From contig DYKN01000018.1 of assembly GCA_020722575.1 (NCBI GenBank), forward strand, positions 1 to 53,910: 53,910 bases of DNA. Reading direction: 5' to 3'. The DNA is from Rikenella microfusus. Its GTDB lineage: Bacteria > Bacteroidota > Bacteroidia > Bacteroidales > VadinHA17. Both the position numbers and the translations under genes were made by a program. Each line of letters starts with the position of its first letter. Position 1 is the first letter of the stretch. This document shows, one piece after another, positions 27,063-35,925 of this stretch. The notes under the pieces were generated by a model. It saw only the letters and a list, made by a program, of their open reading frames with translations, ran no database searches and was not told the origin of the DNA.

Positions 27063-28250
27063 TCACCTTAAAACTTCGCCTCTACTAAGGCCCTTGGATG
27101 TTGCCACCCATAAAACATCTCCTTTTGCCTCAGCGTTAATGACAAAACTGTGGGCAATTGAAGGTGACTGGCGTATTTCTTTTACAACTTTTGAACCTGA
27201 ATAAATTATTGCAACCCCATCCTCACTGTTCTCAAAACGTTTATATGTCACCCAGGTTGTTCCGTCAGTAGTACTGAGGCCTTTATCACTGCAGGCATAA
27301 GCAACTCTTCCGTTAACTTTTACAAAATTCAGAAAATTACTTGCCAGGCCACTGTCGTGATCAAAATAACCTTTCCAGTATTTACCGTCATATCTTGAGA
27401 GGCCAAAATAAGTTGACACCCATAGAATTCCATTTGCGAAAGCAGTGGATGTGGTTATATCATGAATAACTCCATCATCGGGCAGCAGGTCAATCTCCAT
27501 AAATCCGTCGGGGTCAACATAATCTCGTAAAACTTTTGTTTTTTTGTCATATTCAATCACTCCTCCTCCCCATGCTGCAATAAAGACTTTGCCAGCGCCA
27601 ACGCACAATGCATATGTCCATGGCTCATGCATGGGTGCATTCATTTCCGTAAAAATTTCCCATTGTTTAGTATATGTATCATAATGGCCTACTCCTCCAC
27701 CTGTTGCCATCCACACATCCTTGCCATCGCATACCACATTATAAACAAGGTTATTTGGCATACCGCTGTTAAATTGGTTAAATGTTTCAAATTTTCCTGC
27801 CGACCAGCAGTTGAGGCCTCCAAGTGTGCCAATCCAGATGTCACCTGTTTCTTCACTGACATCAACCGATACTATCCCATTATGAGCAAGTCCATCTTCC
27901 GTGGTGTATGTTTTCCATCTGCCATTCTGGTAAACGGCAAGGCCATGATGTGTTCCGGCATACACCTTATCTCCGTCAATTTTCACTACATAGACTCTAT
28001 CCGCAGGTAGACCATCTTTTGTTGTAAAGTTTTTCCAGTTACCGTAAACAGGCATTCCATTTGCTTCCGGAATAGAAGCTGTGGCCGACGGGCTATCAAT
28101 ATAATTGTCGTCATGGAAATAACTATCTTCTCCCGACTCAGTAGTTCCAGCCATTGCTATATTACGGTTAGGTATAAGAACAATTAATACAATAACCGCC
28201 GCAACCAGAACAATGGCAGAAATAATTACAGTCAACAATTTCTTTTTCAT
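27063..28250 (-). CDS. Membrane-anchored Reg_prop beta-propeller protein
   Basis: A 395-residue protein with one N-terminal transmembrane segment (about 5-27) and an extracytoplasmic propeller. Blades repeat the Reg_prop pattern, for example FTTKDGLPADRVYVV and YTTEDGLAHNGIVSV, followed by DIWIGTLGGL. No kinase, DNA-binding or GGDEF domain follows, so it is a sensor-type propeller without its own output. It lies 24 bases after RidA on the downstream side and 9 bases after the cytochrome gene. It may bind a ligand or another exported protein of the operon. Confidence 0.87.
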   Translation of the reverse strand: MKKKLLTVIISAIVLVAAVIVLIVLIPNRNIAMAGTTESGEDSYFHDDNYIDSPSATASIPEANGMPVYGNWKNFTTKDGLPADRVYVVKIDGDKVYAGTHHGLAVYQNGRWKTYTTEDGLAHNGIVSVDVSEETGDIWIGTLGGLNCWSAGKFETFNQFNSGMPNNLVYNVVCDGKDVWMATGGGVGHYDTYTKQWEIFTEMNAPMHEPWTYALCVGAGKVFIAAWGGGVIEYDKKTKVLRDYVDPDGFMEIDLLPDDGVIHDITTSTAFANGILWVSTYFGLSRYDGKYWKGYFDHDSGLASNFLNFVKVNGRVAYACSDKGLSTTDGTTWVTYKRFENSEDGVAIIYSGSKVVKEIRQSPSIAHSFVINAEAKGDVLWVATSKGLSRGEVLR

Positions 28251-28259
28251 AGGCTTGAT

Positions 28260-30311
28260 TTATTTTCGACCAATAATTGCGTGAATTATTTTAGAATTGT
28301 TTTTACTATCGCGTGCCTCATATTCTGGATCCCGTAATGACATCAGATACTCAATAAGATAATTGAGTTCCATCTTTGTAAGATCGTTGAGTTCTCCATG
28401 CATTTCATCCTGTCCGTATATTGTCCATATTTCTTCAAGTGTTTCTGCTCTACCGTCGTGCAGGTAGGGAGCAGAGATATGCAGGTTAATTAAATGGGGT
28501 GTATCGAACAACACTGAGTCATCAGAAGCTGCAAGTGTTGATACATCGACTGATTTTTTGTTTGTGTAAAAAGGAGGAGTGTGACAGGTTATGCACCTGT
28601 TTGTTACAGGTATCTCATAACCATAGTTATTATGAGTGCGTTCGAAAATGGCTTTCCCTTTTAATTGAGCAGGAGTAAGTTTGCCATCGGGGTTATAAAG
28701 CAGGTTAGGTGGATTTTTTATTCCCGTCATGATGTAAGATACAAGTGCATCCAGGTCTTTTGGAGAAAATGCTTCGGTACGGGTAAGTACTGTTGAAAAT
28801 CTCATACCGTCCTGTTTGTAGATTGTCTGGTTGAAGCCTGTCCACTTATAAGGTGCCAGCTTGCCAATATTTCTGAGGCTCATAGTATTAGTAAGGTTAC
28901 GCCCCATATCTTTTGAAGCCATGTTATACACAAGTCCATCCTCATGAGTATCGGGATGGCAGGTATAGCAGGAATATTGATTATGAAAAGTTCCTCCGGC
29001 ATTATTTAAAATCTTCCTGCCATGCCGTGCTACGGTGATTCTGCGTGGCCCACCCAGATCTATAGAGCCCTCCTTTTCCAGTGTTTCAGTATTTATTACT
29101 GCTACCCTGTCGTCAAGCATCTCGGCCACATAGAGCTTTTTCCCGTCGGAAGAAATTGCCATACCTTTAGGATTTGCGCCTACAGGAATTCGTTTGATAA
29201 CAAACCTGCTGCTGATGCCAAGATGATTGGCGTAAATACGCAATTCCTCATCGGTTGAATTATTTATAATGGACCTTACAGAATCAATATCAATTACTGT
29301 AACACAATTAACTCCCGCATTCGAAACAAAAGCTTTTTTCCCGTCGGGTGTAATAGCAATGTCGAAGGGATCTGAATAATAGGAATTTGGTTCGTCAAAC
29401 AGAAGCTGAATCACCCTGCCGTTTGCCTTATGGTCAATGATACCTATTCCGTTAGTCATCATCCACCCTCTCTCTACCTGTATAGACGGAACATAATTTT
29501 TTGGTCTAATAAGCGGAATAATGGCAAGATCTCCATCACTGGTGAACTCAACATTTTCCATCAAATAAGCCGATTCGATATTTTTTCTTTCTTTTACTTT
29601 CTGAATATCGGTACTGATTATCGTGAGTTCGGTCTCAAGCGGGGTTCCATAAGGAGCAATTAATCCACGTCGGCTGGTGACATAAACTGTTTCTCCATCA
29701 GGGGAAATTCTTATTCCCGTAGGATTATTTCCTGCCTGCAACCGTTTTATTTCCTTCTTTTTAGATAGATCAATTATTGAAACATCATTTGAGTATGAAT
29801 TAACAACATAAAGAAATTTTGAATCATTGCTCAGAGCCAAACCGGCAGGTCCATTACCCGTTTTTAGTCTATCCTTTTCCTTCAGATTTTTAAGATCAAT
29901 TACCGAAACATAATCTGCCCACTGGCAGGAGATATAAGCAGTCTGTTCATCATGACTTAACACAATACTGTGAGGCATTTCCCCGAGAGGCTCAACTTCA
30001 GTATTTTTGTTCTTTTTTAAATCAGTTATTATAAGCTTGTTAGACTCCTGAGCCAGGGTAAAAAGTGTATTCCCATCATTTGATAAAGTCAGATTAAATG
30101 GGGAAAGATATGTTTTATTGACAAGCCATGCAACCGGGCCTTCACGAACCATATAGAGATGACATGAGAAACAGTTTACAGGATGCCCTGTAGAAGCTGT
30201 CACCCAGTCGGTATGCTTCCTTGCCCATTTATGAAAAGGGAACCATGCAATAATTAGTCCTGCTAAAAAAATTGTCAGGAGCGCAAGTATTATTTTGTGC
30301 TTTCTCTTCAT
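28260..30311 (-). CDS. Triheme c-type cytochrome: YVTN propeller fused to a MauG/CCP-like domain
   Basis: A 683-residue protein with an N-terminal membrane anchor (about 6-24). Three CXXCH heme-binding motifs are present: CFSCH (47-51), CYTCH (about 446-450) and CITCH (about 572-576). Residues about 65-430 form a YVTN/YncE-like propeller (repeats such as VNSYSNDVSIIDL and SNAGVNCVTVIDID). The C-terminal part (about 440-660) resembles diheme cytochrome c peroxidase/MauG, including the sequence PHLINLHISAPYLHDGRAET. It probably transfers electrons or carries out a high-valent-heme oxidation in the periplasm. MauG relatives oxidise protein side chains to cofactors, whereas peroxidases remove H2O2; which applies is unknown. 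The gap to the upstream gene is 1 base. Confidence 0.9.
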   Translation of the reverse strand: MKRKHKIILALLTIFLAGLIIAWFPFHKWARKHTDWVTASTGHPVNCFSCHLYMVREGPVAWLVNKTYLSPFNLTLSNDGNTLFTLAQESNKLIITDLKKNKNTEVEPLGEMPHSIVLSHDEQTAYISCQWADYVSVIDLKNLKEKDRLKTGNGPAGLALSNDSKFLYVVNSYSNDVSIIDLSKKKEIKRLQAGNNPTGIRISPDGETVYVTSRRGLIAPYGTPLETELTIISTDIQKVKERKNIESAYLMENVEFTSDGDLAIIPLIRPKNYVPSIQVERGWMMTNGIGIIDHKANGRVIQLLFDEPNSYYSDPFDIAITPDGKKAFVSNAGVNCVTVIDIDSVRSIINNSTDEELRIYANHLGISSRFVIKRIPVGANPKGMAISSDGKKLYVAEMLDDRVAVINTETLEKEGSIDLGGPRRITVARHGRKILNNAGGTFHNQYSCYTCHPDTHEDGLVYNMASKDMGRNLTNTMSLRNIGKLAPYKWTGFNQTIYKQDGMRFSTVLTRTEAFSPKDLDALVSYIMTGIKNPPNLLYNPDGKLTPAQLKGKAIFERTHNNYGYEIPVTNRCITCHTPPFYTNKKSVDVSTLAASDDSVLFDTPHLINLHISAPYLHDGRAETLEEIWTIYGQDEMHGELNDLTKMELNYLIEYLMSLRDPEYEARDSKNNSKIIHAIIGRK

Positions 30312-30312
30312 A

Positions 30313-31758
30313 TTATTCCAGGTCTATTGATTTTTCCTTAATTTTTTCAACATGCTGAGGAATTAATACGGGGAATTTCTTTACGGCCATTGGCACCCTG
30401 TTATCAGGAACAAGTTCCGGGTCTTCATGACAACCGACACATCCTCTCCTCTCATTTGGTCTCATCCACAACCAATCCGAGATGTTTTCTGTCGGATTTC
30501 CATTCTCATCGAGAGCCCTTATTCTGAAAGGCATATCGGCCATAATTTTTACGTAAAAAGAACCGTCTTTCTCGATGTCTGCCATACCATATGAAACTTT
30601 CACACCCAGGAACTCCACTCTTTTTATTCTTCTGGCAGAGGTTTTATCTGACTTCAATCCAATACCTGTAATATTTACATCCTGACACATTATCTGACCC
30701 GTTTTAACACCCATATCAACAGCACTTGGAAGTTTTTTCTGCCGTGGATGCACTTCTGCAACAACGACATCAGTAAGGTTGTAGTTTTCAGTTATATATA
30801 CAGGCTCAGGAGGCTTTTGCCCGGTAATATCGTAACGATATACACCGAATGTTTTTTTCTCAAAAGGTCTGAATGAAATGAACAGGTTGCCATCCTGACC
30901 GACAAAGAGTGATCTGAAGTTTCCGTCAAAAGCCGGCCATGATTTTCTCGTATGCAACGGCCTGTTTCTATGAACCGAGAAGAGTTTTCCTCCTTCAATA
31001 TTTTTGTTTTCAGATTCGATAAAAAAGATTGTTCCGTCACCTGCCTCCCTTGCTTTGTTAAGAAAGGTACCATTTCCCCCGGGGCTGAAATATTTGTCGG
31101 CTTTGGTTCCGTCGGGACGCATAACATAAAAAAGCTGATTACCTTCGGAAGGGTAAACTCTTCTTGTAATAAAAACTACCCGTCCGTCAGCTATAACAGA
31201 TGAAGCAAAATCGGCGTGAGGGTGAAATGTTAGTTGTTGAAGACCGGTCCCATCGGGATTACATGAAAACAACATATGCGTTAAACCGGTTGAGTCGCTA
31301 AAAGATGACATACTGAAAAGTATTTTTCCTTCAGGAAGCCAGACAGGATCAGTGCAATCATTGTCAAGACCAATGATTTTTCTGAATTTTTGGTTTCGGA
31401 GTTTCATTTCATATATCTGCCAGTGGTCATTTTCATTTAGCTTTCCGGCAAACACAATCATCTTGCCATCGAAAGACACATCAGGTGAGCATGCTGAAAA
31501 GAAAGAGGAGGTAAGCACCAGAGGTTTTTTCTTTGGAGATGCTGGATCAACCATCAAAAGAGATGCCCTGGAAGAGTAGCGCCATGATTTTCCTGAATTA
31601 AAATCGTATTTCTCCTGACCGGGGCTCTCCCCTGTAACAATAAGTTTGCCCTGATATTTCTTTTCCGTACAGCTAATAAGTAAAAGTGAAATCAACAATA
31701 ATAACCAGTACGGTCGTTTTTCATAACCAGTGTTGCGGTTAAAAATTTGTTTTGCCAT
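30313..31758 (-). CDS. PD40/HZS-alpha-like monoheme lipoprotein
   Basis: A 481-residue lipoprotein (lipobox LLISC, Cys30). Residues about 60-340 form a WD40-like (PD40/TolB-type) propeller with repeats such as LFSCNPDGTGLQQLT and LFYVMRPDGTKAD. The C-terminal part contains the segment typical of hydrazine-synthase alpha-like proteins, DGSFYVKIMADMPFRIRALD then WMRPNERRGCVGCHEDPEL, with one heme motif CVGCH (440-444). Despite the name, most HZS-alpha-like proteins are unrelated to anammox; they are exported heme proteins of unknown function. True hydrazine synthase alpha is larger with more hemes, so I do not propose hydrazine chemistry. It lies 19 bases after the CRTAC1-like gene and 1 base before the triheme cytochrome. 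Confidence 0.88.
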   Translation of the reverse strand: MAKQIFNRNTGYEKRPYWLLLLISLLLISCTEKKYQGKLIVTGESPGQEKYDFNSGKSWRYSSRASLLMVDPASPKKKPLVLTSSFFSACSPDVSFDGKMIVFAGKLNENDHWQIYEMKLRNQKFRKIIGLDNDCTDPVWLPEGKILFSMSSFSDSTGLTHMLFSCNPDGTGLQQLTFHPHADFASSVIADGRVVFITRRVYPSEGNQLFYVMRPDGTKADKYFSPGGNGTFLNKAREAGDGTIFFIESENKNIEGGKLFSVHRNRPLHTRKSWPAFDGNFRSLFVGQDGNLFISFRPFEKKTFGVYRYDITGQKPPEPVYITENYNLTDVVVAEVHPRQKKLPSAVDMGVKTGQIMCQDVNITGIGLKSDKTSARRIKRVEFLGVKVSYGMADIEKDGSFYVKIMADMPFRIRALDENGNPTENISDWLWMRPNERRGCVGCHEDPELVPDNRVPMAVKKFPVLIPQHVEKIKEKSIDLE

Positions 31759-31777
31759 ATTATATTATAATAAGGTA

Positions 31778-33442
31778 TCAGGGTTCTTTAATATTCAATA
31801 TCTGGTTTGGTTTAATATTTTCAAGCACTTGAATTGTTCCTGAAGGCCATCTGATCTCGATTTTATCGATAATATCAGCTGCCCCAATTCCAAAATGCAT
31901 TCTGGGATCATTTTGTGAGAGATACCCTGCTGTACTTCTTTTTTGTGCAACCTGCTTTTCCCCTTTATACTCAATTTTAACCTTAGCACCAAATGCATCT
32001 CTATTACTCTTGGTACCTTTGAGATTCAGGATAATCCAGTTGTTCTGATTGCCTTTATTATTTCTCAGGAAAATAGAAGGAGAATTAATATTGACAATAA
32101 AGATGTCAAGATCACCGTCGTTGTCATAATCGGACATACAGGCACCCCTGCCTATATGTGCCTGTATAAAGTATTTACCAAGGGTTTTTGATACATCTTT
32201 GAATTTACTTGTGCCGTCATTCTCAAATAACTGGTCTTCCTGACCGTAAAGGTGTTTAAGAGCCCCATTTGTCATGTAAATATCCTGGTCGCCGTCGTTG
32301 TCGTAGTCAAAGAAACATGACGACCAACCGACAAAAGGTGCCGCCATCATTGAGATGCCTGAGGGATTGGCCTGGTCGGCAAAGACTCCGCCTCCAATAT
32401 TTTTATATAGTGAACAATAGGTATCGTCTGAAAGAAACATATCAACCAGTCCGTCATTATCAAAATCAGCAAAATCCACTGACATACTTACGGTAGCCTC
32501 ACCGGCCTGACTGAAAGCTGTACCTGAAAATATCCCCCTGTCAATGAAATGTTTTCCACCTTCGTTATGCCAGAGATAGTTCATTGTATGATCGTTAGCA
32601 ACGTAAATATCCATAAACCCGTCGTCATTATAATCGAATGCGCCCACGCCCATGGCTCTACCGTCAATATCATCGATCCCCACTTCCATGGTGACATCAG
32701 TAAACGTGCCGTTTCCGTTGTTTCGGTATAGATAATCTTTTTCGGATTCATAGGCCAGTGGCCCCGGAAAACCGTCAGGAGCATAATAATACTTATATTC
32801 CGGATCAAATGTCAGGTAATTACCTACATAAAGATCCAGAAAACTATCATTATTGAAGTCAACCCAGACAGAACCCACACTGCATTCATTTTTCCCTGCA
32901 ACATTTGCTTCCTTCGTTACATCTCTGAATGTTCCGTTGCCATTATTTCTCAGAAGAACATTGGGTCCATAATTGCTAAGAAAAATATCGGGATATCCAT
33001 CATTGTCAAAATCTCCAATACTTACACCCATTGAGTACCATGGTCCTCCGGTTCGTGATTTTTTTGTAACGTCCTCAAATGTTCCATCGCCATTATTCCT
33101 GAAAAGCCTGTTCGTTGGAATCACCTCCGGTTTTTCACCTTGACTCAGTTTTTCTTTCCAGGTTCCGCTTGTTACATAAAGGTCAATGTATCCATCCTGG
33201 TCATAATCAAGAAATGCAGCCCCTCCACAACTTGATTCAATAATATTCGTCAACTCATCATCACCTATTGAATGCACAAATCTCAAACCTATATCATTCC
33301 CGATTTCCTGAAAATATTCATCATTGGCCTCTGGAACAAAGGGATCCGAATAATTATTAGCCTTATTAAGATCTTTACAACCTGAAATAATGAAGATAAG
33401 AAAAACCGGAATCAGAATAGAATGAAAAAAAATAGACTTCAT
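31778..33442 (-). CDS. CRTAC1-like FG-GAP/ASPIC-UnbV lipoprotein B
   Basis: A 554-residue lipoprotein (lipobox IISGC near residue 22). FG-GAP calcium loops (DYDQDGYID, DFDNDGYPD, DYNDDGFMD, DYDNDGDLD) form a predicted propeller over about 45-465. The ASPIC/UnbV domain (about 470-552) has STAGYLSQNDPRMHFGIG and IEIRWPSG. It is the first gene of the long minus-strand run and is similar in length and layout to the gene at 17846, so both ends of the operon carry the same architecture. A dyad and a TAGATTTG -7-like element lie in its leader (33503-33561). Confidence 0.92.
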   Translation of the reverse strand: MKSIFFHSILIPVFLIFIISGCKDLNKANNYSDPFVPEANDEYFQEIGNDIGLRFVHSIGDDELTNIIESSCGGAAFLDYDQDGYIDLYVTSGTWKEKLSQGEKPEVIPTNRLFRNNGDGTFEDVTKKSRTGGPWYSMGVSIGDFDNDGYPDIFLSNYGPNVLLRNNGNGTFRDVTKEANVAGKNECSVGSVWVDFNNDSFLDLYVGNYLTFDPEYKYYYAPDGFPGPLAYESEKDYLYRNNGNGTFTDVTMEVGIDDIDGRAMGVGAFDYNDDGFMDIYVANDHTMNYLWHNEGGKHFIDRGIFSGTAFSQAGEATVSMSVDFADFDNDGLVDMFLSDDTYCSLYKNIGGGVFADQANPSGISMMAAPFVGWSSCFFDYDNDGDQDIYMTNGALKHLYGQEDQLFENDGTSKFKDVSKTLGKYFIQAHIGRGACMSDYDNDGDLDIFIVNINSPSIFLRNNKGNQNNWIILNLKGTKSNRDAFGAKVKIEYKGEKQVAQKRSTAGYLSQNDPRMHFGIGAADIIDKIEIRWPSGTIQVLENIKPNQILNIKEP

Positions 33443-33502
33443 GGTTAGTTTAATAAATAAAAAATTATAATTCTACATCTTCTAAACTAACCTGACCCAA
33501 AA

Positions 33503-33539
33503 AAGGTTAATTTTCGCTGAATGCTGACTAATTAACCTT
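33503..33539. promoter_or_regulatory. 10-bp dyad in the leader of the 12-gene operon
   Basis: AAGGTTAATT (33503-33512) and AATTAACCTT (33530-33539) are exact complements separated by 17 bases, about 60-100 bases upstream of the first gene's ATG. On the minus strand TAGATTTG (33561-33554) matches the Bacteroidota -7 element TAnnTTTG, though no TTG is properly spaced upstream. If that promoter is used, the dyad is in the 5' untranslated leader. Operator or RNA-hairpin roles are both possible. Confidence 0.45.
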
Positions 33540-33620
33540 AAAAAATGACTATGCAAATCTAACCGGTGCAAGTATAAAAAACGGTTATTAACCAGAAATT
33601 AAAAACTCATTAAAATTTTA

Positions 33621-35000
33621 TTAAAATTTTTGGGATGAAATCGGCAAGGAAATAATCACTCTGGTTCCTTTATCTTTTTCAGATATTATTTCAATCGTTC
33701 CATTATGGTTCCTGATTATCTGGCTAACAAGTAACAGTCCGACTCCTGATCCGGGGAATGATCTTGCATTTGCACCTCGGAAAAATGGCTCAAATATCCT
33801 TGGTAAATCTTCTTCCGGAATCCCTATACCATTATCTTCAAAAATCATTTTAACACGGTCAGCATCAGGGTTTAGGGTTATAATTACTGAATGGTCTGAT
33901 GAATATTTGCAAGCATTATCAATTATATTTGAAAATGCTATTTTTAGTAATTGTTCATCTCCCATAACTGTGAGATGGTTGAAATCAGTGAAGTTGCTGT
34001 CAATATTAAGTTTGATATGGTAATTATTCTTTAATTTCAGGATATCGTCTCTTGTTTGAAAGAGTATCTCATCAATTCTGAGTTTTCTGCTGAAACTGGA
34101 GGTATCTTCGGCACTTGTACGGGCAATCATAAGCAGCCTGTTTGAAAGGCTTATAAGGGTACGGAGGTCGTCAAGGATTGATTCAAGAGCTTTCCGGTAT
34201 TCGCCCGTCGTTCTTTCTTTCATCAGCAGTACCTCAATTTGTCCATTAATTTTTGTAAGCGGGGTACTCAGTTCGTGAGAAGCATTGGCAATAAAGTCTT
34301 TCTGCATTGAGAAAGACTTTTCAAGGCGGTCGAGCATTCGGTTAAAAGTAAGAGCAAGCTTCCCTATCTCATCCTTCCTATTTCCTTCCGGAACTCTTAG
34401 ATTGAGGCTTGTTACAGTTATTTCATCTACCCTTTTGATGACTGACATGATTGGTTTAAGAACTGAGCCTGAATAAACCCATCCTGCAATAAAGAAAATG
34501 ATTAGAGTAATCAAGCATACTATTATAAGAATAATTTTAAGTTTTTCCAGATGCATCATTCCCTCGTCGTCGGTTGCGGCAGCAAATACGACGAAACGGT
34601 CGAGTTTGGCCAGAAAAAGCATTCCCACCACTTCAAACCGCCCCTGGCGGAATACCATATTATTACCCTGTCTGATTTTTTCAATAACACTGTAATCAAT
34701 TTTTAATTCAGAATTTTCATCGGTGTTGTACACAATATCATCCCGGAAGTTGTAAATAATTATTTTTTCGTTATTAAGGTTCAACAGATTATCTTTTTCT
34801 ATTTTCCGAACTTTCTCAGGTTCAATTTGTTCGGCTTCAAAAAGAAGACGTGCAGTAATTACAGCTTTGTTCGCAAGTCGTGAACGAAATTCAGCTTTTC
34901 GGAAACGTTCTGATGAAATATATATTGCCCAAGAAGAAGCAATCAAGATAAGGCCTCCGATGAGGAGGAACTGCAATGTTAAACGTTTTCTTATATCCAT
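33621..35000 (-). CDS. Sensor histidine kinase with HAMP domain
   Basis: A 459-residue inner-membrane kinase: transmembrane helix 1 (about 10-30), a periplasmic sensor region (about 31-160), transmembrane helix 2 (about 160-182), HAMP (about 183-235), HisKA with the phospho-acceptor His242 in ASHELSTPL, and HATPase_c with N box NIIDNACKYS, G1 DNGIGIP and G2 GSGVGL. All catalytic motifs are intact. The architecture is that of classical OmpR-partner kinases (BaeS/CusS-like). It follows the response regulator by 1 base in a coupled pair. It points away from susC and may control SusCD or the operon downstream. Confidence 0.95.
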   Translation of the reverse strand: MDIRKRLTLQFLLIGGLILIASSWAIYISSERFRKAEFRSRLANKAVITARLLFEAEQIEPEKVRKIEKDNLLNLNNEKIIIYNFRDDIVYNTDENSELKIDYSVIEKIRQGNNMVFRQGRFEVVGMLFLAKLDRFVVFAAATDDEGMMHLEKLKIILIIVCLITLIIFFIAGWVYSGSVLKPIMSVIKRVDEITVTSLNLRVPEGNRKDEIGKLALTFNRMLDRLEKSFSMQKDFIANASHELSTPLTKINGQIEVLLMKERTTGEYRKALESILDDLRTLISLSNRLLMIARTSAEDTSSFSRKLRIDEILFQTRDDILKLKNNYHIKLNIDSNFTDFNHLTVMGDEQLLKIAFSNIIDNACKYSSDHSVIITLNPDADRVKMIFEDNGIGIPEEDLPRIFEPFFRGANARSFPGSGVGLLLVSQIIRNHNGTIEIISEKDKGTRVIISLPISSQKF

Positions 35001-35001
35001 T

Positions 35002-35679
35002 CTATTTATCTTCTAAGACGTACCCAAAACCTGTTTTTGTATGTATAAGCTTCCTATCGAAACCTCTGTCAATTTTTTTTCTGAGAAAATTAACGTAAAC
35101 ATCCACTACATTGGTACCAAAGTCGAATGACGCATCCCAGACATGTTCAGCGATATCGTTTCTCGACAACACTTTGCCAGGGTTTCTCATAAAATATTCG
35201 AGCAAATTGAATTCTCTTGCTGTCAGTTCAATTTCAATGTTTCCCCTTCTTGCAATTTTTCTGTCGAGGTCAAGTTCAAGGTCTGCCACAGTAAGTATTT
35301 GTGGAGTTGACTCAGCTTTTCCACTTTTTCTCAGCAGAACTTTTATTCTTGCAAGTAGCTCGGCGAACTCAAATGGCTTCACAAGATAATCATCTGCCCC
35401 GGCGTCAAAACCGGTCAGCTTGTCAGTTGTCCCTGCTCGGGCTGAAAGAATAAGCACTGGAGTATCCGGTAAATCTCTTTTCAAACGCCTGCATACCTCA
35501 AATCCGCTGATATCAGGAAGGATTATATCCAGAACAATAAGATCAAACGTATGTGATCCAGCCATTTTTTCTCCAGAAATTCCCGTCCCGGCAACTTTCA
35601 CCTCATAACCATTCTCCTCAAGTCCTTCTTTGATAAACGATGCGACTTTCTGTTCATCTTCAATAATTAATATTTTCAT
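35002..35679 (-). CDS. OmpR-family response regulator
   Basis: A 225-residue DNA-binding regulator. The receiver domain (about 1-115) has the acidic pair in IIEDEQ, phospho-acceptor Asp51 in VLDIILPD, and Lys in LVKPFEF. The winged-helix domain (about 130-222) contains ELTAREFNLLEYFM and the recognition region DVYVNFLRKKID. I take the ATG at 35679 as start; a reading from 35709 would begin with TTG and add ten residues that do not fit the family. A putative promoter lies just upstream (35707-35741). It is divergent from susC with about 245 bases between the two starts, so it could bind between them. Confidence 0.95.
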   Translation of the reverse strand: MKILIIEDEQKVASFIKEGLEENGYEVKVAGTGISGEKMAGSHTFDLIVLDIILPDISGFEVCRRLKRDLPDTPVLILSARAGTTDKLTGFDAGADDYLVKPFEFAELLARIKVLLRKSGKAESTPQILTVADLELDLDRKIARRGNIEIELTAREFNLLEYFMRNPGKVLSRNDIAEHVWDASFDFGTNVVDVYVNFLRKKIDRGFDRKLIHTKTGFGYVLEDK

Positions 35680-35706
35680 AAATAATTTGCTTCTGAAGCT
35701 GGATTT

Positions 35707-35741
35707 CAAAAATAAAAAAAATTATTATCATTTTTTTACAA
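35707..35741 (-). promoter_or_regulatory. Putative Bacteroidota promoter of the two-component operon
   Basis: On the minus strand TTTG (35741-35738) and TATTTTTG (35714-35707) are separated by 23 bases, at the long end of the TTG-N17-23-TAnnTTTG range known for Bacteroidota housekeeping sigma. The predicted transcript would start about 20 bases before the ATG at 35679. Confidence 0.5.
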
Positions 35742-35866
35742 ACCTTTCGTCAGCAATAAAACTCCTATTTTACTATAAAACAACGTTTTAGTATCATTTA
35801 AAAATCAAATCAAATAAAGGACTCCCCAATAATGATAAAAATTTTATGATTTTTTTTTTATTTTTA

Positions 35867-35896
35867 TTTGCAATTTATAAAAAAATGTTAATTTTG
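35867..35896 (+). promoter_or_regulatory. Bacteroidota-type promoter of susC
   Basis: TTTG at 35867-35870 and TAATTTTG (TAnnTTTG) at 35889-35896 are separated by 18 bases, an excellent match to the Bacteroidota consensus. The -7 element ends 29 bases before the susC ATG, leaving a leader of about 20-25 bases. Confidence 0.75.
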
Positions 35897-35925
35897 GTGC
35901 GTAAAAGTTATACTAACCTAACATA

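Noticed and set aside
30313..31758. Hydrazine synthase alpha subunit, implying anammox-type metabolism
   Set aside because: Only the general PD40 plus CVGCH segment is shared; one heme, no beta or gamma subunits and no hydrazine dehydrogenase are present.
35680..35709. Ten-residue N-terminal extension of the response regulator
   Set aside because: It would start at TTG and overlap the putative -7 element; the receiver domain begins at the ATG at 35679.
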